Part shown: piece after piece, positions 24,929-34,872 of the stretch
Position numbering within the stretch: position 1 is the first letter of the stretch
How the letters are laid out: every line of letters starts with the position of its first letter
Assembly: GCF_000231445.1 (NCBI RefSeq)
Contig: NZ_AGFR01000009.1
Span: forward strand, 62,001-126,000
DNA length: 64,000 bases
Source of the DNA: Commensalibacter intestini A911
GTDB lineage: Bacteria; Pseudomonadota; Alphaproteobacteria; Acetobacterales; Acetobacteraceae
Direction of reading: 5' to 3'
Translations under genes and position numbers: made by a program
The notes under the pieces: model-generated
What the model was told of the DNA's origin: nothing
The model's database searches: none
Seen by the model: only the letters and a program-made list of their open reading frames with translations

Positions 24929-25621
24929 TTAAGGCAATAACAAGTCATTTTTCTTTGAAAAAGAACGTTTCATTAAGAATATCCCAAGCCCCGCAGACAT
25001 AACAAATAAAACTGCACTTAAAATAATTTGGCCTGTATGACCAATACGCACCCCACCACCTAATAAAACAAAGACAATTGTCTGAGGCATACTTCCTAAA
25101 AAAGTTGCTCCTAAAAAAGGTAGCCAACCAATCCCAACTACTCCAGCAGTCGTATTTAAAACAACCGAAGATCCTATAGGCATTAAACGGCACATTAAAA
25201 CTGCATTAAAAGGATTGTCCTGAATAAAACGATTGATTTTCTTTAATTTTGAATGCGCTAAATATTTTTTACCCCAATCTTTTCCTAACCATAACGCCCA
25301 ACTATAGGTAATCACAGCGCCAACAATCGTTGCAATGGTCGCATACAGAAATCCTAGCCAAAATCCATAGACAACCCCAGCAGTTAAACAAACAACTTGC
25401 CTTGGAAAGCCAATTGCGCACATTAAAATTGCAACCAACAAGAAAATAGCTTGACCTTCAATCCCTCTTTTTAACAAATGATGATCGCTTAAAAATAAAT
25501 CTAACCCATGAAAATATCTAGCTAAAAATGCGACAAGAACAATTCCCAATACCATTAATAATGGTTTGTAAAACTGCTTGAAAACAGAAGCTAAACTGGA
25601 CGAGTTCATTATATTATCCAT
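24929..25621 (-). CDS. TVP38/TMEM64-family membrane protein
   Basis: A 230-residue inner-membrane protein of the VTT/DedA-like superfamily, with about six hydrophobic segments. The core segments AIGFPRQVVCLTAGVVYGF and CRLMPIGSSVVLNTTAGVVG match the conserved VTT domain. Its members act in lipid scrambling or membrane homeostasis; the function of this one is unknown. The start at 25621 has only a weak ribosome site, and an internal ATG four codons later is possible. It is divergent from ctaA across 131 bp. Confidence 0.85.
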   Translation of the reverse strand: MDNIMNSSSLASVFKQFYKPLLMVLGIVLVAFLARYFHGLDLFLSDHHLLKRGIEGQAIFLLVAILMCAIGFPRQVVCLTAGVVYGFWLGFLYATIATIVGAVITYSWALWLGKDWGKKYLAHSKLKKINRFIQDNPFNAVLMCRLMPIGSSVVLNTTAGVVGIGWLPFLGATFLGSMPQTIVFVLLGGGVRIGHTGQIILSAVLFVMSAGLGIFLMKRSFSKKNDLLLP

Positions 25622-25752
25622 GATCTATCTTTTAATCAGTATTTAAAAGTGCGACTTGCTAAAAGCTGTTTATAAGGCTAAAAATCAAATAAGAATATAT
25701 TTTTTTCGTATAAACGACCCCTTATAACCCTTATGAAGATAATTCTCTAGCC

Positions 25753-26796
25753 ATGCAGCATAATAAATCCGTATCAAACTGGTTATTCTTTATTTGTTTC
25801 ATGCTTTTATGCATGATTGCCCTTGGTGGATATACTCGCCTTACTGGATCAGGCCTGTCCATTATGGATTGGAAACCAATTACTGGAATTATCCCTCCTT
25901 TAAGTCATGCTGAATGGGTTCGAGAATTTGATTTATATAAAACCATTCCTCAATATCAAATTATTAATAACGGGTTTGGTTTAGATGGATTTAAACAAAT
26001 ATTCTGGGCAGAGTGGAGCCATCGCTTTTTGGGACGTCTTATCGGATTTGTGGTCCTGTTACCTTTGATCTATTTCATTATTAAAGGCGCCATTACTAAA
26101 AAATTAGCTATTCTACTTTTTGTATTTTTTATTCTCGGTGGCTTACAAGGTGGCATTGGTTGGTTCATGGTTCATTCAGGCTTTCGCCCTGACAGTACTG
26201 CTGTTGAACCTGTTCGTTTAGTCTTGCATTTATCTTGTGCTATTGCCTTATATATTGCTATATTATGGACAGGTCTTTCTGTAAGAACCCCTCAACCAGA
26301 CCTTTCTCTTGCAAAAAATACAGTTAAACCTGTACGCACTTTATTATGGATCGATATTGTTTTACTATGTATTACAATCATTGCTGGTGGGTTTACAGCT
26401 GGTACTCATGCAGGACATTCTTTTAATAGTTTTCCATTAATGAATGGTCATTTAATTCCAGAAAATTACGGATCTCTTTCTCCTTTTATAGCAAATTTTA
26501 TCGATAATATTGCAACCATTCAATTTAACCATCGTCTCTTAGCAACCTTAACCGTAATTATGGTCTTCATCACACTCTTTGTCGGATTAAAATCAACAGT
26601 AACCAAACACGTCAAAGATGGATTAATGTTAATGGGGTGGGCTGTGCTTATTCAATATGCGTTAGGGATCACTACATTATTATTAGTCGTTCCTGTATGG
26701 GCTGGAACCGTTCACCAAGCCTTTGCTGTTGTCTTATTAACCACTTTAATTATTGCTTTACATCGTTCTCGAACAATCCATACAACATCAATTTAA
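25753..26796 (+). CDS. ctaA: Heme A synthase
   Basis: An inner-membrane protein of 347 residues with eight predicted helices that oxidises the C8 methyl of heme O to give heme A. Landmarks are [40 protein letters not shown] with a heme-ligand histidine, [17 protein letters not shown] and [11 protein letters not shown]. Length and arrangement fit the alphaproteobacterial Cox15-type protein. It implies an aa3-type oxidase, or a heme-A-containing enzyme, elsewhere in the genome. tldD follows after 39 bp and may be co-transcribed. Confidence 0.95.
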   Translation: MQHNKSVSNWLFFICFMLLCMIALGGYTRLTGSGLSIMDWKPITGIIPPLSHAEWVREFDLYKTIPQYQIINNGFGLDGFKQIFWAEWSHRFLGRLIGFVVLLPLIYFIIKGAITKKLAILLFVFFILGGLQGGIGWFMVHSGFRPDSTAVEPVRLVLHLSCAIALYIAILWTGLSVRTPQPDLSLAKNTVKPVRTLLWIDIVLLCITIIAGGFTAGTHAGHSFNSFPLMNGHLIPENYGSLSPFIANFIDNIATIQFNHRLLATLTVIMVFITLFVGLKSTVTKHVKDGLMLMGWAVLIQYALGITTLLLVVPVWAGTVHQAFAVVLLTTLIIALHRSRTIHTTSI

Positions 26797-26835
26797 TTTC
26801 TAACGCCTATTATCACATCAAGAAAGTTATACCTC

Positions 26836-28287
26836 ATGACGGATCCCATTAATGCTCTTGCAATGACAGATGATCTTTTCTTTAACTCTGCCTCAAGTCA
26901 ACTGGATCGCAATAAAACTGAGAAATCCATTCATGATACCTTAACTGGCATGGATGATGGAGAGCTTTTCCTTGAATATTGTGAAAGTGAGATGATCTCT
27001 ATTGATGATGGTACAATCCGCACCGCAACAACCGATATTACTTCTGGTTTTGGATTGCGCTCTGTTTTAGATACAGAAACAGGCTTTGCACACTCAAATG
27101 AACTTAACGATCAAGCATTAAAACGTGCAAGTGAAACCGTAAGCCAGCTTAAAATGGGACGTAGCGGCACGATGTCTGAAAATCCCATTGCAACCAATCA
27201 ACGTCTTTATCATCCCGAAAACCCTTTGCAACAAGGCAGTTTTTCCGCCAGAGCACATTTATTACATGAAATTGATGCTTATGCACGCAGCAAAGATAAA
27301 CGTGTTGTGCAAGTCAGTGCTTCTGTTTCTGGAGAGTGGCAAGCCATTCAAATTATCCGTTCCAATCAATTCAGAGTAGCGGATATTCGTCCTTTGGTTC
27401 GCCTAAATGTCTCTGTCATTACAGAAGAAGATGGACGTCGGGAAGTTGGCTCTTATGGATGCGGTGGGCGTTATGGATATGATGAAATTACCCAAGAGCA
27501 TCTTTGGAAAGCAGCTGTTGATGAGGCTTTACGCCAATCCTTAGTCAACCAACAAAGCAAACCTGCCCCTGCTGGTGAAATGGATGTTGTCTTAGGTTCT
27601 GGTTGGCCTGGTATTTTACTGCATGAAGCCATTGGTCATGGATTGGAAGGAGACTTTAACCGCAAAGGAACGTCTGCTTTCTCAAACCTAATGGGTCAAC
27701 GTATTGCAGCGCCTGGAGTGACTGTTGTTGATGATGGCACCATTGCTAATCGCCGTGGAAGCCTAAGTATCGATGATGAAGGTACTCCAACGCAACGCAC
27801 AACTTTAATCAAAGATGGTATCTTAACAGGCTTTATTTATGACCGTTTAAACGCACGCTTAATGAATAAAAATTCTACAGGAAATGGACGTCGTCAATCT
27901 TTTGCTTATACGCCTATTCCTCGCATGACCAATACGTTCATGATGGAAGGTAAAGATACTCTGAAAGATATGATTGCCAATACAAAACGTGGAATTTATG
28001 CAGTAAACTTTGGTGGTGGGCAAGTCGATATTACGTCTGGTAAATTTGTGTTCTCCACCTCAGAAGCTTATATGATCGAGAATGGTAAAGTTACTCACCC
28101 TGTAAAAGGTGCGACTTTGATTGGTAATGGCCCTGATGCTTTAACCAAGATCACTATGATCGGTAATAAAATGGAGCTCGATAGAGGGGTTGGCACTTGT
28201 GGAAAAGCAGGGCAAGGCGTTCCTGTAGGTGTTGGACAACCAGCACTTAAAATGTCTGGCTTAACCGTTGGTGGAACAGATCTTTAA
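26836..28287 (+). CDS. tldD: Metalloprotease TldD
   Basis: A 483-residue zinc protease which, with TldE/PmbA, trims peptides such as microcins and unfolded proteins. The metal site is HEAIGHGLEGD (His263, Glu264, His268), with a third ligand expected in the C-terminal part near GKFVFSTSEAYMIENG. The C-terminus ends in a glycine-rich segment (KMSGLTVGGTDL) typical of the family. No TldE gene is in the window. It lies directly behind ctaA on the same strand. Confidence 0.95.
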   Translation: MTDPINALAMTDDLFFNSASSQLDRNKTEKSIHDTLTGMDDGELFLEYCESEMISIDDGTIRTATTDITSGFGLRSVLDTETGFAHSNELNDQALKRASETVSQLKMGRSGTMSENPIATNQRLYHPENPLQQGSFSARAHLLHEIDAYARSKDKRVVQVSASVSGEWQAIQIIRSNQFRVADIRPLVRLNVSVITEEDGRREVGSYGCGGRYGYDEITQEHLWKAAVDEALRQSLVNQQSKPAPAGEMDVVLGSGWPGILLHEAIGHGLEGDFNRKGTSAFSNLMGQRIAAPGVTVVDDGTIANRRGSLSIDDEGTPTQRTTLIKDGILTGFIYDRLNARLMNKNSTGNGRRQSFAYTPIPRMTNTFMMEGKDTLKDMIANTKRGIYAVNFGGGQVDITSGKFVFSTSEAYMIENGKVTHPVKGATLIGNGPDALTKITMIGNKMELDRGVGTCGKAGQGVPVGVGQPALKMSGLTVGGTDL

Positions 28288-28300
28288 TTATTATTAAAAT

Positions 28301-28374
28301 ACAATAATACTATTAATAAAATAATTTCCAATATATTCTTTTATTATTCGGTAAAGTATTAATAGTATTATTGT
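28301..28374. repeat. 18-bp perfect inverted repeat behind tldD
   Basis: ACAATAATACTATTAATA (28301-28318) is repeated as an exact inverse at 28357-28374 with a 38-nt AT-rich spacer. It starts 13 bp behind the tldD stop and precedes the end of a convergent gene. It lacks a T-run. It could end or protect the tldD transcript, but its size and spacing are unusual for this window. Confidence 0.5.
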
Positions 28375-28446
28375 GATGGTAACGCCTAAACAGAAAAAGA
28401 ATAATGGTAAGTTTTTATAATTCTTCAAAAAATCAATAATTGCTTT

Positions 28447-28935
28447 TTAAGCGTTTTTTAACCAACGGTTTTGAATGTATTCCAAATTTCCAGATTTAGG
28501 TGAATATTTGTTATAGTAGTCTGCTTGAAACTTAGCTATCGCATTTTCTTTTTCAATCAAACCATTCTCTAGTAAATACATTAATGCAATTGAAGGGCTT
28601 CTTGACTCACCTAAACTACAATATATAAAAACCTTATCATTGTTATTTAATGCTATTTTTATAAAATTAAGCGCTGAATTAATCATATTATCATGTATGT
28701 ATTCAGGATTATCACCATCAATCATATTTAAGTAGATAGCATCATCAGTTTGTTTAAATAAATAATAAGGACTGTCTTTGTTACACCCCCGACCTGACCA
28801 CCCAACAACAGATTGATGAGTAACGTATCCTTTTGCTCGATTGAGAGCACATACAATTTTCATTCCTTCACTAGTAGCAATTTTATGTTCATCTTTAGTT
28901 CCTACATATATATTCCAATTTCCAATTTTTTGCAT
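28447..28935 (-). CDS. Dual-specificity phosphatase-like protein
   Basis: A 162-residue cytoplasmic protein with the cysteine-phosphatase signature VFIYCSLGESRSPSIALMYL. The C(x)5R loop is intact (Cys106, Arg112), and an aspartate pair in NMIDGDN (72 and 74) offers the general acid. The residue before the cysteine is tyrosine rather than the usual histidine. It has an AGAGG ribosome site before its ATG. Both neighbours face other directions, and the gene is flanked by an inverted repeat. It could dephosphorylate proteins, nucleotides or other phosphates. Confidence 0.75.
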   Translation of the reverse strand: MQKIGNWNIYVGTKDEHKIATSEGMKIVCALNRAKGYVTHQSVVGWSGRGCNKDSPYYLFKQTDDAIYLNMIDGDNPEYIHDNMINSALNFIKIALNNNDKVFIYCSLGESRSPSIALMYLLENGLIEKENAIAKFQADYYNKYSPKSGNLEYIQNRWLKNA

Positions 28936-29021
28936 TTTACAACCTCTTTACTATTAAAAATAGAATCCTTCTTATATACATAAACCACCAGAGGTTAAAA
29001 TATATGGATAACTACATTAAC

Positions 29022-29633
29022 TTAATTTTCTGCCTCTTCCGTATCTATAATCGCAGCCTGTCCCCGTGTAAGGTCTAATACGCGGTCATATAATGCCGTA
29101 TAAGCATTTTTTGGGACAGTAATTTTCATCTCAACTTCTGCACCAAATTCTTCACCAATAATTTGAGCATCATATTCTGCTATCCGTGCCTTTAATAAAG
29201 CATGATCTGAAAAAGCGCATAAAATACTCACTGTTTTTTGTGGAATATATTCCGCACATGGTGCTTGTCGCAAACACTCTGCTGCAGTGCCACCATAAGC
29301 TCGGATTAAACCACCCGCGCCCAGTTTAATTCCACCAAACCATCGAACAACCAGAATCAATACTTGATCAAAATTTTGTTTTTCAATGACTTGTAAAATT
29401 GGACGACCTGCCGTTCCTGAGGGCTCGCCATCATCATCACTACGGTATTTTTGCCCAATACGATAAGCCCAACAATTATGCCTTGCTTCTAGCACTCTTA
29501 ACTTTTCCAACCATTCATGCACTTGATCTTCAGATGTCACAGGAACCGCATGAGCTAAAAAAATACTTTTTTTAATCTCTTGCTCATACTGATAATGTTC
29601 AACTAATCGATAAATAATACTGCTGTCACTCAT
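29022..29633 (-). CDS. yigZ: YigZ/IMPACT-family protein
   Basis: A 203-residue cytosolic protein of the UPF0029 family, related to the eukaryotic translation regulator IMPACT. KKSIFLAHAVPVTSEDQ near the start, the signature DDDGEPSGTAGRPIL, and VVRWFGGIKLGAGGLIRAYG are all present, followed by the small C-terminal domain with the DHALLKARIAEYDA helix. The family binds nucleic acid and may sense translation stress; the exact role is not settled. Confidence 0.92.
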   Translation of the reverse strand: MSDSSIIYRLVEHYQYEQEIKKSIFLAHAVPVTSEDQVHEWLEKLRVLEARHNCWAYRIGQKYRSDDDGEPSGTAGRPILQVIEKQNFDQVLILVVRWFGGIKLGAGGLIRAYGGTAAECLRQAPCAEYIPQKTVSILCAFSDHALLKARIAEYDAQIIGEEFGAEVEMKITVPKNAYTALYDRVLDLTRGQAAIIDTEEAEN

Positions 29634-29864
29634 CTACAATAAACTATTGTTCTTACTTAAAAATATAAACGTTTCATACGGTGTAAAGTAACATAAATAT
29701 ACCCCTAATAGATAGAACAACCTAAAGCATTAATCCCTTTTACACACTCTTTGTTGATTTGTCTTACCACGAACCACATAATTTGATGTTATGTGAGATG
29801 AATATATTTCATAAACACATATCGTAAATTATATTAAATAACACATATTATTAAGGTATTATAA

Positions 29865-30725
29865 ATGAGTAAAAATGTAACCATTATTGGCGGAGGCGTC
29901 ATTGGTCTAGCTTGGACTAGAAAGTTTTTAGAAAAAGGATGGAACGTTCATCTCAATGATTCTCAAGACATCAGCGCTTTTATAGAGAAAGAATTTAACG
30001 GAAAAGTAAAATTTTTCCATGATTTAGCTGAATCTGTTAAAGATGCTGATTATGTGCAAGAGTGTGGCCCTGAACGACTACCTATCAAACAAGATATTTT
30101 TAAAATATTAGCACAACATGCACCTACACATGCTATTTTTGCTTCATCAAGCTCTAGCATTGTCTCTTCTGAAATCGCAGAAAATAATCCAGCAGCAGAT
30201 CGTATTTTAATTGGTCATCCTTTTAATCCTGCAAATATTATGCCTTTGGTTGAAGTTGTTCCCAATCCTAAAACGAGTAAAGATACAGTTAATACTGCAA
30301 TGCAGATCTATTCTGAATTAGGGTACGAACCTGCATTAATTCAAAAAGAAATTGCCGGTTTTGTCGCCAATCGTCTACAAATTGCATTTTTAAACGAATG
30401 TTACTATCTCGTCGAACAAGGTATTATTGACGCTGCTGATCTTGATAAACTTGTTCTAAATTCATTGGGATTGCGTTGGTCTACTGTAGGTCCTTTTGAA
30501 GGAGAACACCTAGGCGGTGGAGCTCAAGGGATTAGCCATCTACTTTCTGGCGTTGGAAGCAATATGAATTTTCAATTAGGAACACCAGACCCTACAAAAG
30601 CACATATCTTAATCGAACAAACAGAGAAAGCTTATGGCGTTGGCGAAGAAAATTGGAAAAAACGTTCAGAAAAACGTGATCAATTAACAGAAGAAATTCT
30701 AAAATTACGTAGACAAACAAAATAA
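29865..30725 (+). CDS. 3-hydroxyacyl-CoA dehydrogenase-family oxidoreductase
   Basis: A 286-residue NAD-dependent dehydrogenase of the family containing 3-hydroxyacyl-CoA, L-gulonate and carnitine dehydrogenases. The Rossmann loop IIGGGVIGLAW opens the protein, SSSSSIVSSEI and GHPFNPANIMPLVEVVP carry the catalytic segment with its histidine, and the C-terminal helical domain contains NRLQIAFLNECYYLVEQG. It lacks the hydratase domain of fatty-acid oxidation enzymes and is shorter than usual for acyl-CoA substrates. A small hydroxy acid such as gulonate or carnitine is therefore a likely substrate. It stands alone, with a long hairpin just behind it. Confidence 0.8.
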   Translation: MSKNVTIIGGGVIGLAWTRKFLEKGWNVHLNDSQDISAFIEKEFNGKVKFFHDLAESVKDADYVQECGPERLPIKQDIFKILAQHAPTHAIFASSSSSIVSSEIAENNPAADRILIGHPFNPANIMPLVEVVPNPKTSKDTVNTAMQIYSELGYEPALIQKEIAGFVANRLQIAFLNECYYLVEQGIIDAADLDKLVLNSLGLRWSTVGPFEGEHLGGGAQGISHLLSGVGSNMNFQLGTPDPTKAHILIEQTEKAYGVGEENWKKRSEKRDQLTEEILKLRRQTK

Positions 30726-30747
30726 TATTACTAAAAATCCAACCAAC

Positions 30748-30801
30748 TTTATTTATTTTAATAAGAGTTCCAACAGTTTCTCTTATTTTAAAATAAATAA
30801 A
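30748..30801. terminator. Long AT-rich hairpin behind the dehydrogenase gene
   Basis: A stem of 20 bp with one 2-nt bulge, formed by 30748-30767 and 30780-30801 with a 12-nt loop. It begins 22 bp behind the stop codon. Its 3' side is A-rich, so on the plus strand it lacks a T-run; termination in either direction or 3'-end protection is possible. Confidence 0.45.
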
Positions 30802-30903
30802 AAAGAAGATCATTAAAAATAAAAATCTATACGTTTAAGCATTTTAAAGTATCAATTTCTAAACTTAAACGATATTATTTTTTTATTTGATCTCTTTTAT
30901 ATA

Positions 30904-32145
30904 ATGTCCCCAATAACAACACCTACTTTTAAAGAACTGATTCAATATCCTGGACTTCTTGCGGCACTCTTTGGACGCACTTTATCCTCATTGGCCTTAC
31001 AAACACTATCAGTTGCTATTGGATGGCAGATTTATGATCTGACCCATAGCGCAGCCTCCCTTGGATTTGTTGGGTTAGCTATGTTTTTCCCCTTGCTCAT
31101 TTTGGTTTTACCCACAGGGCATATGTCCGACCGATTTAATCGTAAGAATATCGTTGTGGTCTGCCTGATTATCGAAGCCTTCTGTGGCATTATTCTAGCA
31201 TGGGAATCTTTACATCATCAATTAACACCCTCCCTAATTTATACAATATTAGTGTTATTTGGATGTGCGCGTTGTTTTGAAATGCCTTGCCAAAAAACGT
31301 TCCTCGTCAATATTGTGCCAACGCATTACTTTCCACAAGCCACCGCCCTATCATCCTCTTTATTTCAAACATCTTCTATGCTTGGCCCAGCTGTTGGGGG
31401 GATTTTATATGGGTTTGGAGCAGATTTAACCTATATTGTTTGCACGATCAGTTTTTTTTTAGCAGCGATTGCAACTTTTACTATTCAGTTTAAACCCACA
31501 CAAAAAACACCAATGCCTTTATCCATCGAAAATTTGCTGGGTGGCATTCATTTTATCTTTTCTAGGCCAAGAATATTAGGCGCAATTTCTTTAGATCTTT
31601 TTGCCGTTCTTCTAGGAGGGGCAACAGCTATGCTTCCTATTTATGCCAAAGATATTCTCCATTGTGGCCCTATTGGATTAGGTGTTTTAAAAGGAGCTTC
31701 TGCGGTTGGTGCTCTGCTAGTTGCAACCTATTTGACTAAACATCCTATCAAACATAATGCTGGTAAAAAAATGTTTGTATCAGTTTTGATCTTTGGGGCT
31801 GCAACTATTATTTTTGGATTATCAACAAACATCGCCTTATCCGTTGTCTGTCTCGCTATTTTAGGTGGTGCAGATGTCATTAGTGTTGTTGTACGCAGTA
31901 CGTTAATTCAACTCCTAACCCCTAATGAAATGTTAGGACGAGTTTCTGCTGTGAATATGGTCTTTATTGGCTCATCCAATCAACTTGGGGAGTTTGAAAG
32001 CGGCATGTTAGCCGAAGCTTTAGGCCCTATTAATAGTGTCGTTCTTGGCGGTATTGGCACGATCATTATTGCTTTTTTATGGATGTACTTATTCCCATCG
32101 TTGCGTAAAGTTGATCAGCTAAATCATCTAAAACCAGATCAATAA
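30904..32145 (+). CDS. MFS transporter (EntS-like, MFS_3)
   Basis: A 413-residue, roughly 12-helix inner-membrane protein. LSSLALQTLSVAIGWQIYDL and the motif-A loop LPTGHMSDRFNRKNIV, with a second-half segment LLTPNEMLGRVSAVNMVFIG, place it with the enterobactin-exporter-like MFS_3 group, which exports siderophores or drugs. No siderophore synthesis genes are nearby, so the substrate is unknown. It starts at ATG 30904, 178 bp behind the dehydrogenase gene. Confidence 0.85.
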   Translation: MSPITTPTFKELIQYPGLLAALFGRTLSSLALQTLSVAIGWQIYDLTHSAASLGFVGLAMFFPLLILVLPTGHMSDRFNRKNIVVVCLIIEAFCGIILAWESLHHQLTPSLIYTILVLFGCARCFEMPCQKTFLVNIVPTHYFPQATALSSSLFQTSSMLGPAVGGILYGFGADLTYIVCTISFFLAAIATFTIQFKPTQKTPMPLSIENLLGGIHFIFSRPRILGAISLDLFAVLLGGATAMLPIYAKDILHCGPIGLGVLKGASAVGALLVATYLTKHPIKHNAGKKMFVSVLIFGAATIIFGLSTNIALSVVCLAILGGADVISVVVRSTLIQLLTPNEMLGRVSAVNMVFIGSSNQLGEFESGMLAEALGPINSVVLGGIGTIIIAFLWMYLFPSLRKVDQLNHLKPDQ

Positions 32146-32303
32146 CATCTTTTATATCGATAATTATCTTGATTTTTTCTTTAGATAAACTATGGTTTCT
32201 GTAAGAAAGATTTCATAATCTGTACAATAAAAAATATTTTATTCGATATTTATTTATCAATTATACGAATCCCAATTTATATTTTCCGATCAGGAACCTA
32301 TCC

Positions 32304-34784
32304 ATGAAACTGATTATACGTTCGTTTTTTTTCATTTTTATATGTCTGGGTATAAACAATATTAGCCCAAGCTTTGGTCAAGATGCCTCGGCTGGCACAG
32401 CTGCTGCACCTACTGAAGCAACGCCTATTTTAATTAATCTGCCAGATACAACGACACAGCCTCAGCTTGACAGTATGGCCAAGCAACTTAAAGCAATCAA
32501 TAAAAGCTTGCAGAGTTTAACAAATTCCAACTCTGAAAATCGTACCCTTTTTAAAAACCTTTTAGAAAACACTCAGGAGATTTCTAGTGATGCTGAGCGT
32601 ATGATCAAACTTTTACAACCTCGATTAACTGGATATAATCAGGCACTTAAATTACTTGCTTCTACAACAGATAGCACCTCGGATAAAACAACTGACAAAA
32701 ATAGCCCCGCTAATAGTAACAGCACGAGTAATGAGGTTAGTAAATACCAACAATCTTTGATAAATAATCGTCGAGATATCCAAACAAAAATTCAACAAGC
32801 TACGATTATTCAATTAGAAAGCAACAGCCTCTCTGTTCAAATTCAACAATCTTTGGCAAATATTCAACAAATTCAATTATTCACACATTTTCCTTCCCCT
32901 CTGAGCAGTGAATTTTGGAATCAGGTTGATGCCTATCATGTCAGTGATCAAGCTCGCCTTGGTAAAATATCATCCGATTTTATTCTTCTCTTTACCCAAA
33001 ACTGGGATAATGACAGTAATACTCGCTTTAGAATGCTTGGCGGAATTGTTATTGCTCTATTAATCATTTTCTTTGTACGACCTTTTGTTGAAAAACTTAT
33101 GACAAAACTCGTCAAGAAAGTCATTCCTCCAACACGACTACGACGCAGTTTAATGACGTTATTTGCTGCAATTTTATCTTCAATCACCGCAGGATTTTCA
33201 GCCACTGTTATTTTTTCGTCTTTAGGCTATCAGAATACCATTAATCACCCTGCTTTTGATTTTTCTGAACACATTATCCATCAACTCTTTTTCTGTGGTT
33301 TTATTTTAGGTCTCTATCGTGGCTTCTTAGCCGTCAAAAATCCTCAATGGAGACTGCTCCCCATCAACGATGCCACCGCTAAAGCAATTAGTATCTTACC
33401 TTATCTTTATGCATTAACTGTTTTTCTATTGGGTGTTTTAAAATATATTAACTCAACCAGCGATGTCAGTATCATTGCACAACAAATATGTAATGGTTTC
33501 TTTACCCTGCTTGCATCCCTTCTATGTCTGGCAATCCCTATTAAACTACGCCAAATGGGTATTGAAAAGCTGGCCTCTAATACAAATAATGCTCCAGGAT
33601 TAACGTTCTTATTTGTTGGTTTTGCACTGCCTATTTTTTGTCTTGTGTGTATTATTACCGTTCTCATTGGATACATTCATCTTGGTTTCTCAATGTGTGT
33701 TTGGTTAAACTGGGTTATTCTAGTTTTCAGCACATTAAGCCTCATCAGAATGTTGCTTACCGATATTACAAATTTAGTTTTAAATCCTGATCGATGGATC
33801 GGAAAGAAAATTAGATTATTAGGTGTCAAAGCACAAAGTATGGAGCAACTAGCAACCGTCATTACGGGTGCGATTACAGTTCTAACCATCTTATTAATTA
33901 TTGCATCTTGTATATCCCCTGGTAATTTTGACCTTTTACTCTTTGCCAAACATTTATCTGATATTTTACAAACTCAACAAATCGGTAGTGTTAACCTTTC
34001 CTTTGCAGCTATTGCACAAGCTTTCGTTATCTTTATTGTTGGTATCTACTGCATTCGTCTTGTGCGAAACTGGATGAATAAAAAACTTTTTCCTAAAACA
34101 ACATTAGACCACGCAACTCGAAATTCTATTGATACCATTTTTAATTATTGCTGTTGGATTGTCGTCGCTGTTATTGTCCTATCTACATTAGGGGTAACAA
34201 CACAAAATATCACATGGATCGTTAGTGCCCTGTCCGTTGGTATCGGTTTTGGTTTGCAAGCAATTGTTCAGAATTTTGTATCGGGATTAATCCTATTAAC
34301 AGAACGTCCTGTTCGTATTGGTGACAGTGTAGTCGTAGGAGGCGTTAAAGGAACTGTTAAAAGTATTAAAGTTCGTGCAACGGAAATACAGCTAAGTGAT
34401 TATTCAACATTAATTGTTCCAAATTCTCAACTAATTACTTCATCTGTACAAAACTCAACACGCAGTCGTCATCTGGGGTTAATTTCTATTAAACTCCCTG
34501 TAATTACACCTAAAGAGCTTGAAAAAGCACGTGAACTTATTCTCAATATTGTTCATAATCATCCAGATATTGTTGAGAATCCAAAACCAAGTGTCTTAGT
34601 AGATAGTATCACCGAAATTTCTTTAGTTGTTTCCATTACTTGTTATATCAATCCAAGCAGTAGTGGAGATGGTGTAAAAAGCGATATTTTATTAGAATAT
34701 CTAATCGGTATGAGCAAAAATACCACAACACCAATGTTAGAGCGTAAAAAACCAGAAGAAATCCTTGCATCTAAACATGACTGA
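32304..34784 (+). CDS. Large MscS-type mechanosensitive channel with N-terminal periplasmic domain
   Basis: An 826-residue inner-membrane protein. A signal peptide of about 25 residues is followed by a periplasmic Gln/Asn/Ser-rich coiled region (about 30-225) resembling DUF3772. About ten hydrophobic segments follow, and then the MscS core. The pore helix and beta domain are readable in VSALSVGIGFGLQAIVQNFV, SGLILLTERPVRIGDSV and TLIVPNSQLI. It protects cells from osmotic downshock. An AGGA-type site precedes the ATG. It is followed by a strong terminator and then a marC-type gene. Confidence 0.9.
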   Translation: MKLIIRSFFFIFICLGINNISPSFGQDASAGTAAAPTEATPILINLPDTTTQPQLDSMAKQLKAINKSLQSLTNSNSENRTLFKNLLENTQEISSDAERMIKLLQPRLTGYNQALKLLASTTDSTSDKTTDKNSPANSNSTSNEVSKYQQSLINNRRDIQTKIQQATIIQLESNSLSVQIQQSLANIQQIQLFTHFPSPLSSEFWNQVDAYHVSDQARLGKISSDFILLFTQNWDNDSNTRFRMLGGIVIALLIIFFVRPFVEKLMTKLVKKVIPPTRLRRSLMTLFAAILSSITAGFSATVIFSSLGYQNTINHPAFDFSEHIIHQLFFCGFILGLYRGFLAVKNPQWRLLPINDATAKAISILPYLYALTVFLLGVLKYINSTSDVSIIAQQICNGFFTLLASLLCLAIPIKLRQMGIEKLASNTNNAPGLTFLFVGFALPIFCLVCIITVLIGYIHLGFSMCVWLNWVILVFSTLSLIRMLLTDITNLVLNPDRWIGKKIRLLGVKAQSMEQLATVITGAITVLTILLIIASCISPGNFDLLLFAKHLSDILQTQQIGSVNLSFAAIAQAFVIFIVGIYCIRLVRNWMNKKLFPKTTLDHATRNSIDTIFNYCCWIVVAVIVLSTLGVTTQNITWIVSALSVGIGFGLQAIVQNFVSGLILLTERPVRIGDSVVVGGVKGTVKSIKVRATEIQLSDYSTLIVPNSQLITSSVQNSTRSRHLGLISIKLPVITPKELEKARELILNIVHNHPDIVENPKPSVLVDSITEISLVVSITCYINPSSSGDGVKSDILLEYLIGMSKNTTTPMLERKKPEEILASKHD

Positions 34785-34814
34785 TCTATAAGAAATCACG
34801 TATTTCAAAAACAT

Positions 34815-34858
34815 TATGGAAGGATACGTATATCGTATCTTTCCATAATAATTTTTTT
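34815..34858 (+). terminator. Terminator of the mechanosensitive channel gene
   Basis: A 14-bp stem with one G-T pair (34815-34828 with 34834-34847), a 5-nt loop and T7 at 34852-34858. It clearly separates the channel gene from the marC-type gene. Confidence 0.9.
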
Positions 34859-34872
34859 CAAAAGCAAATTTT

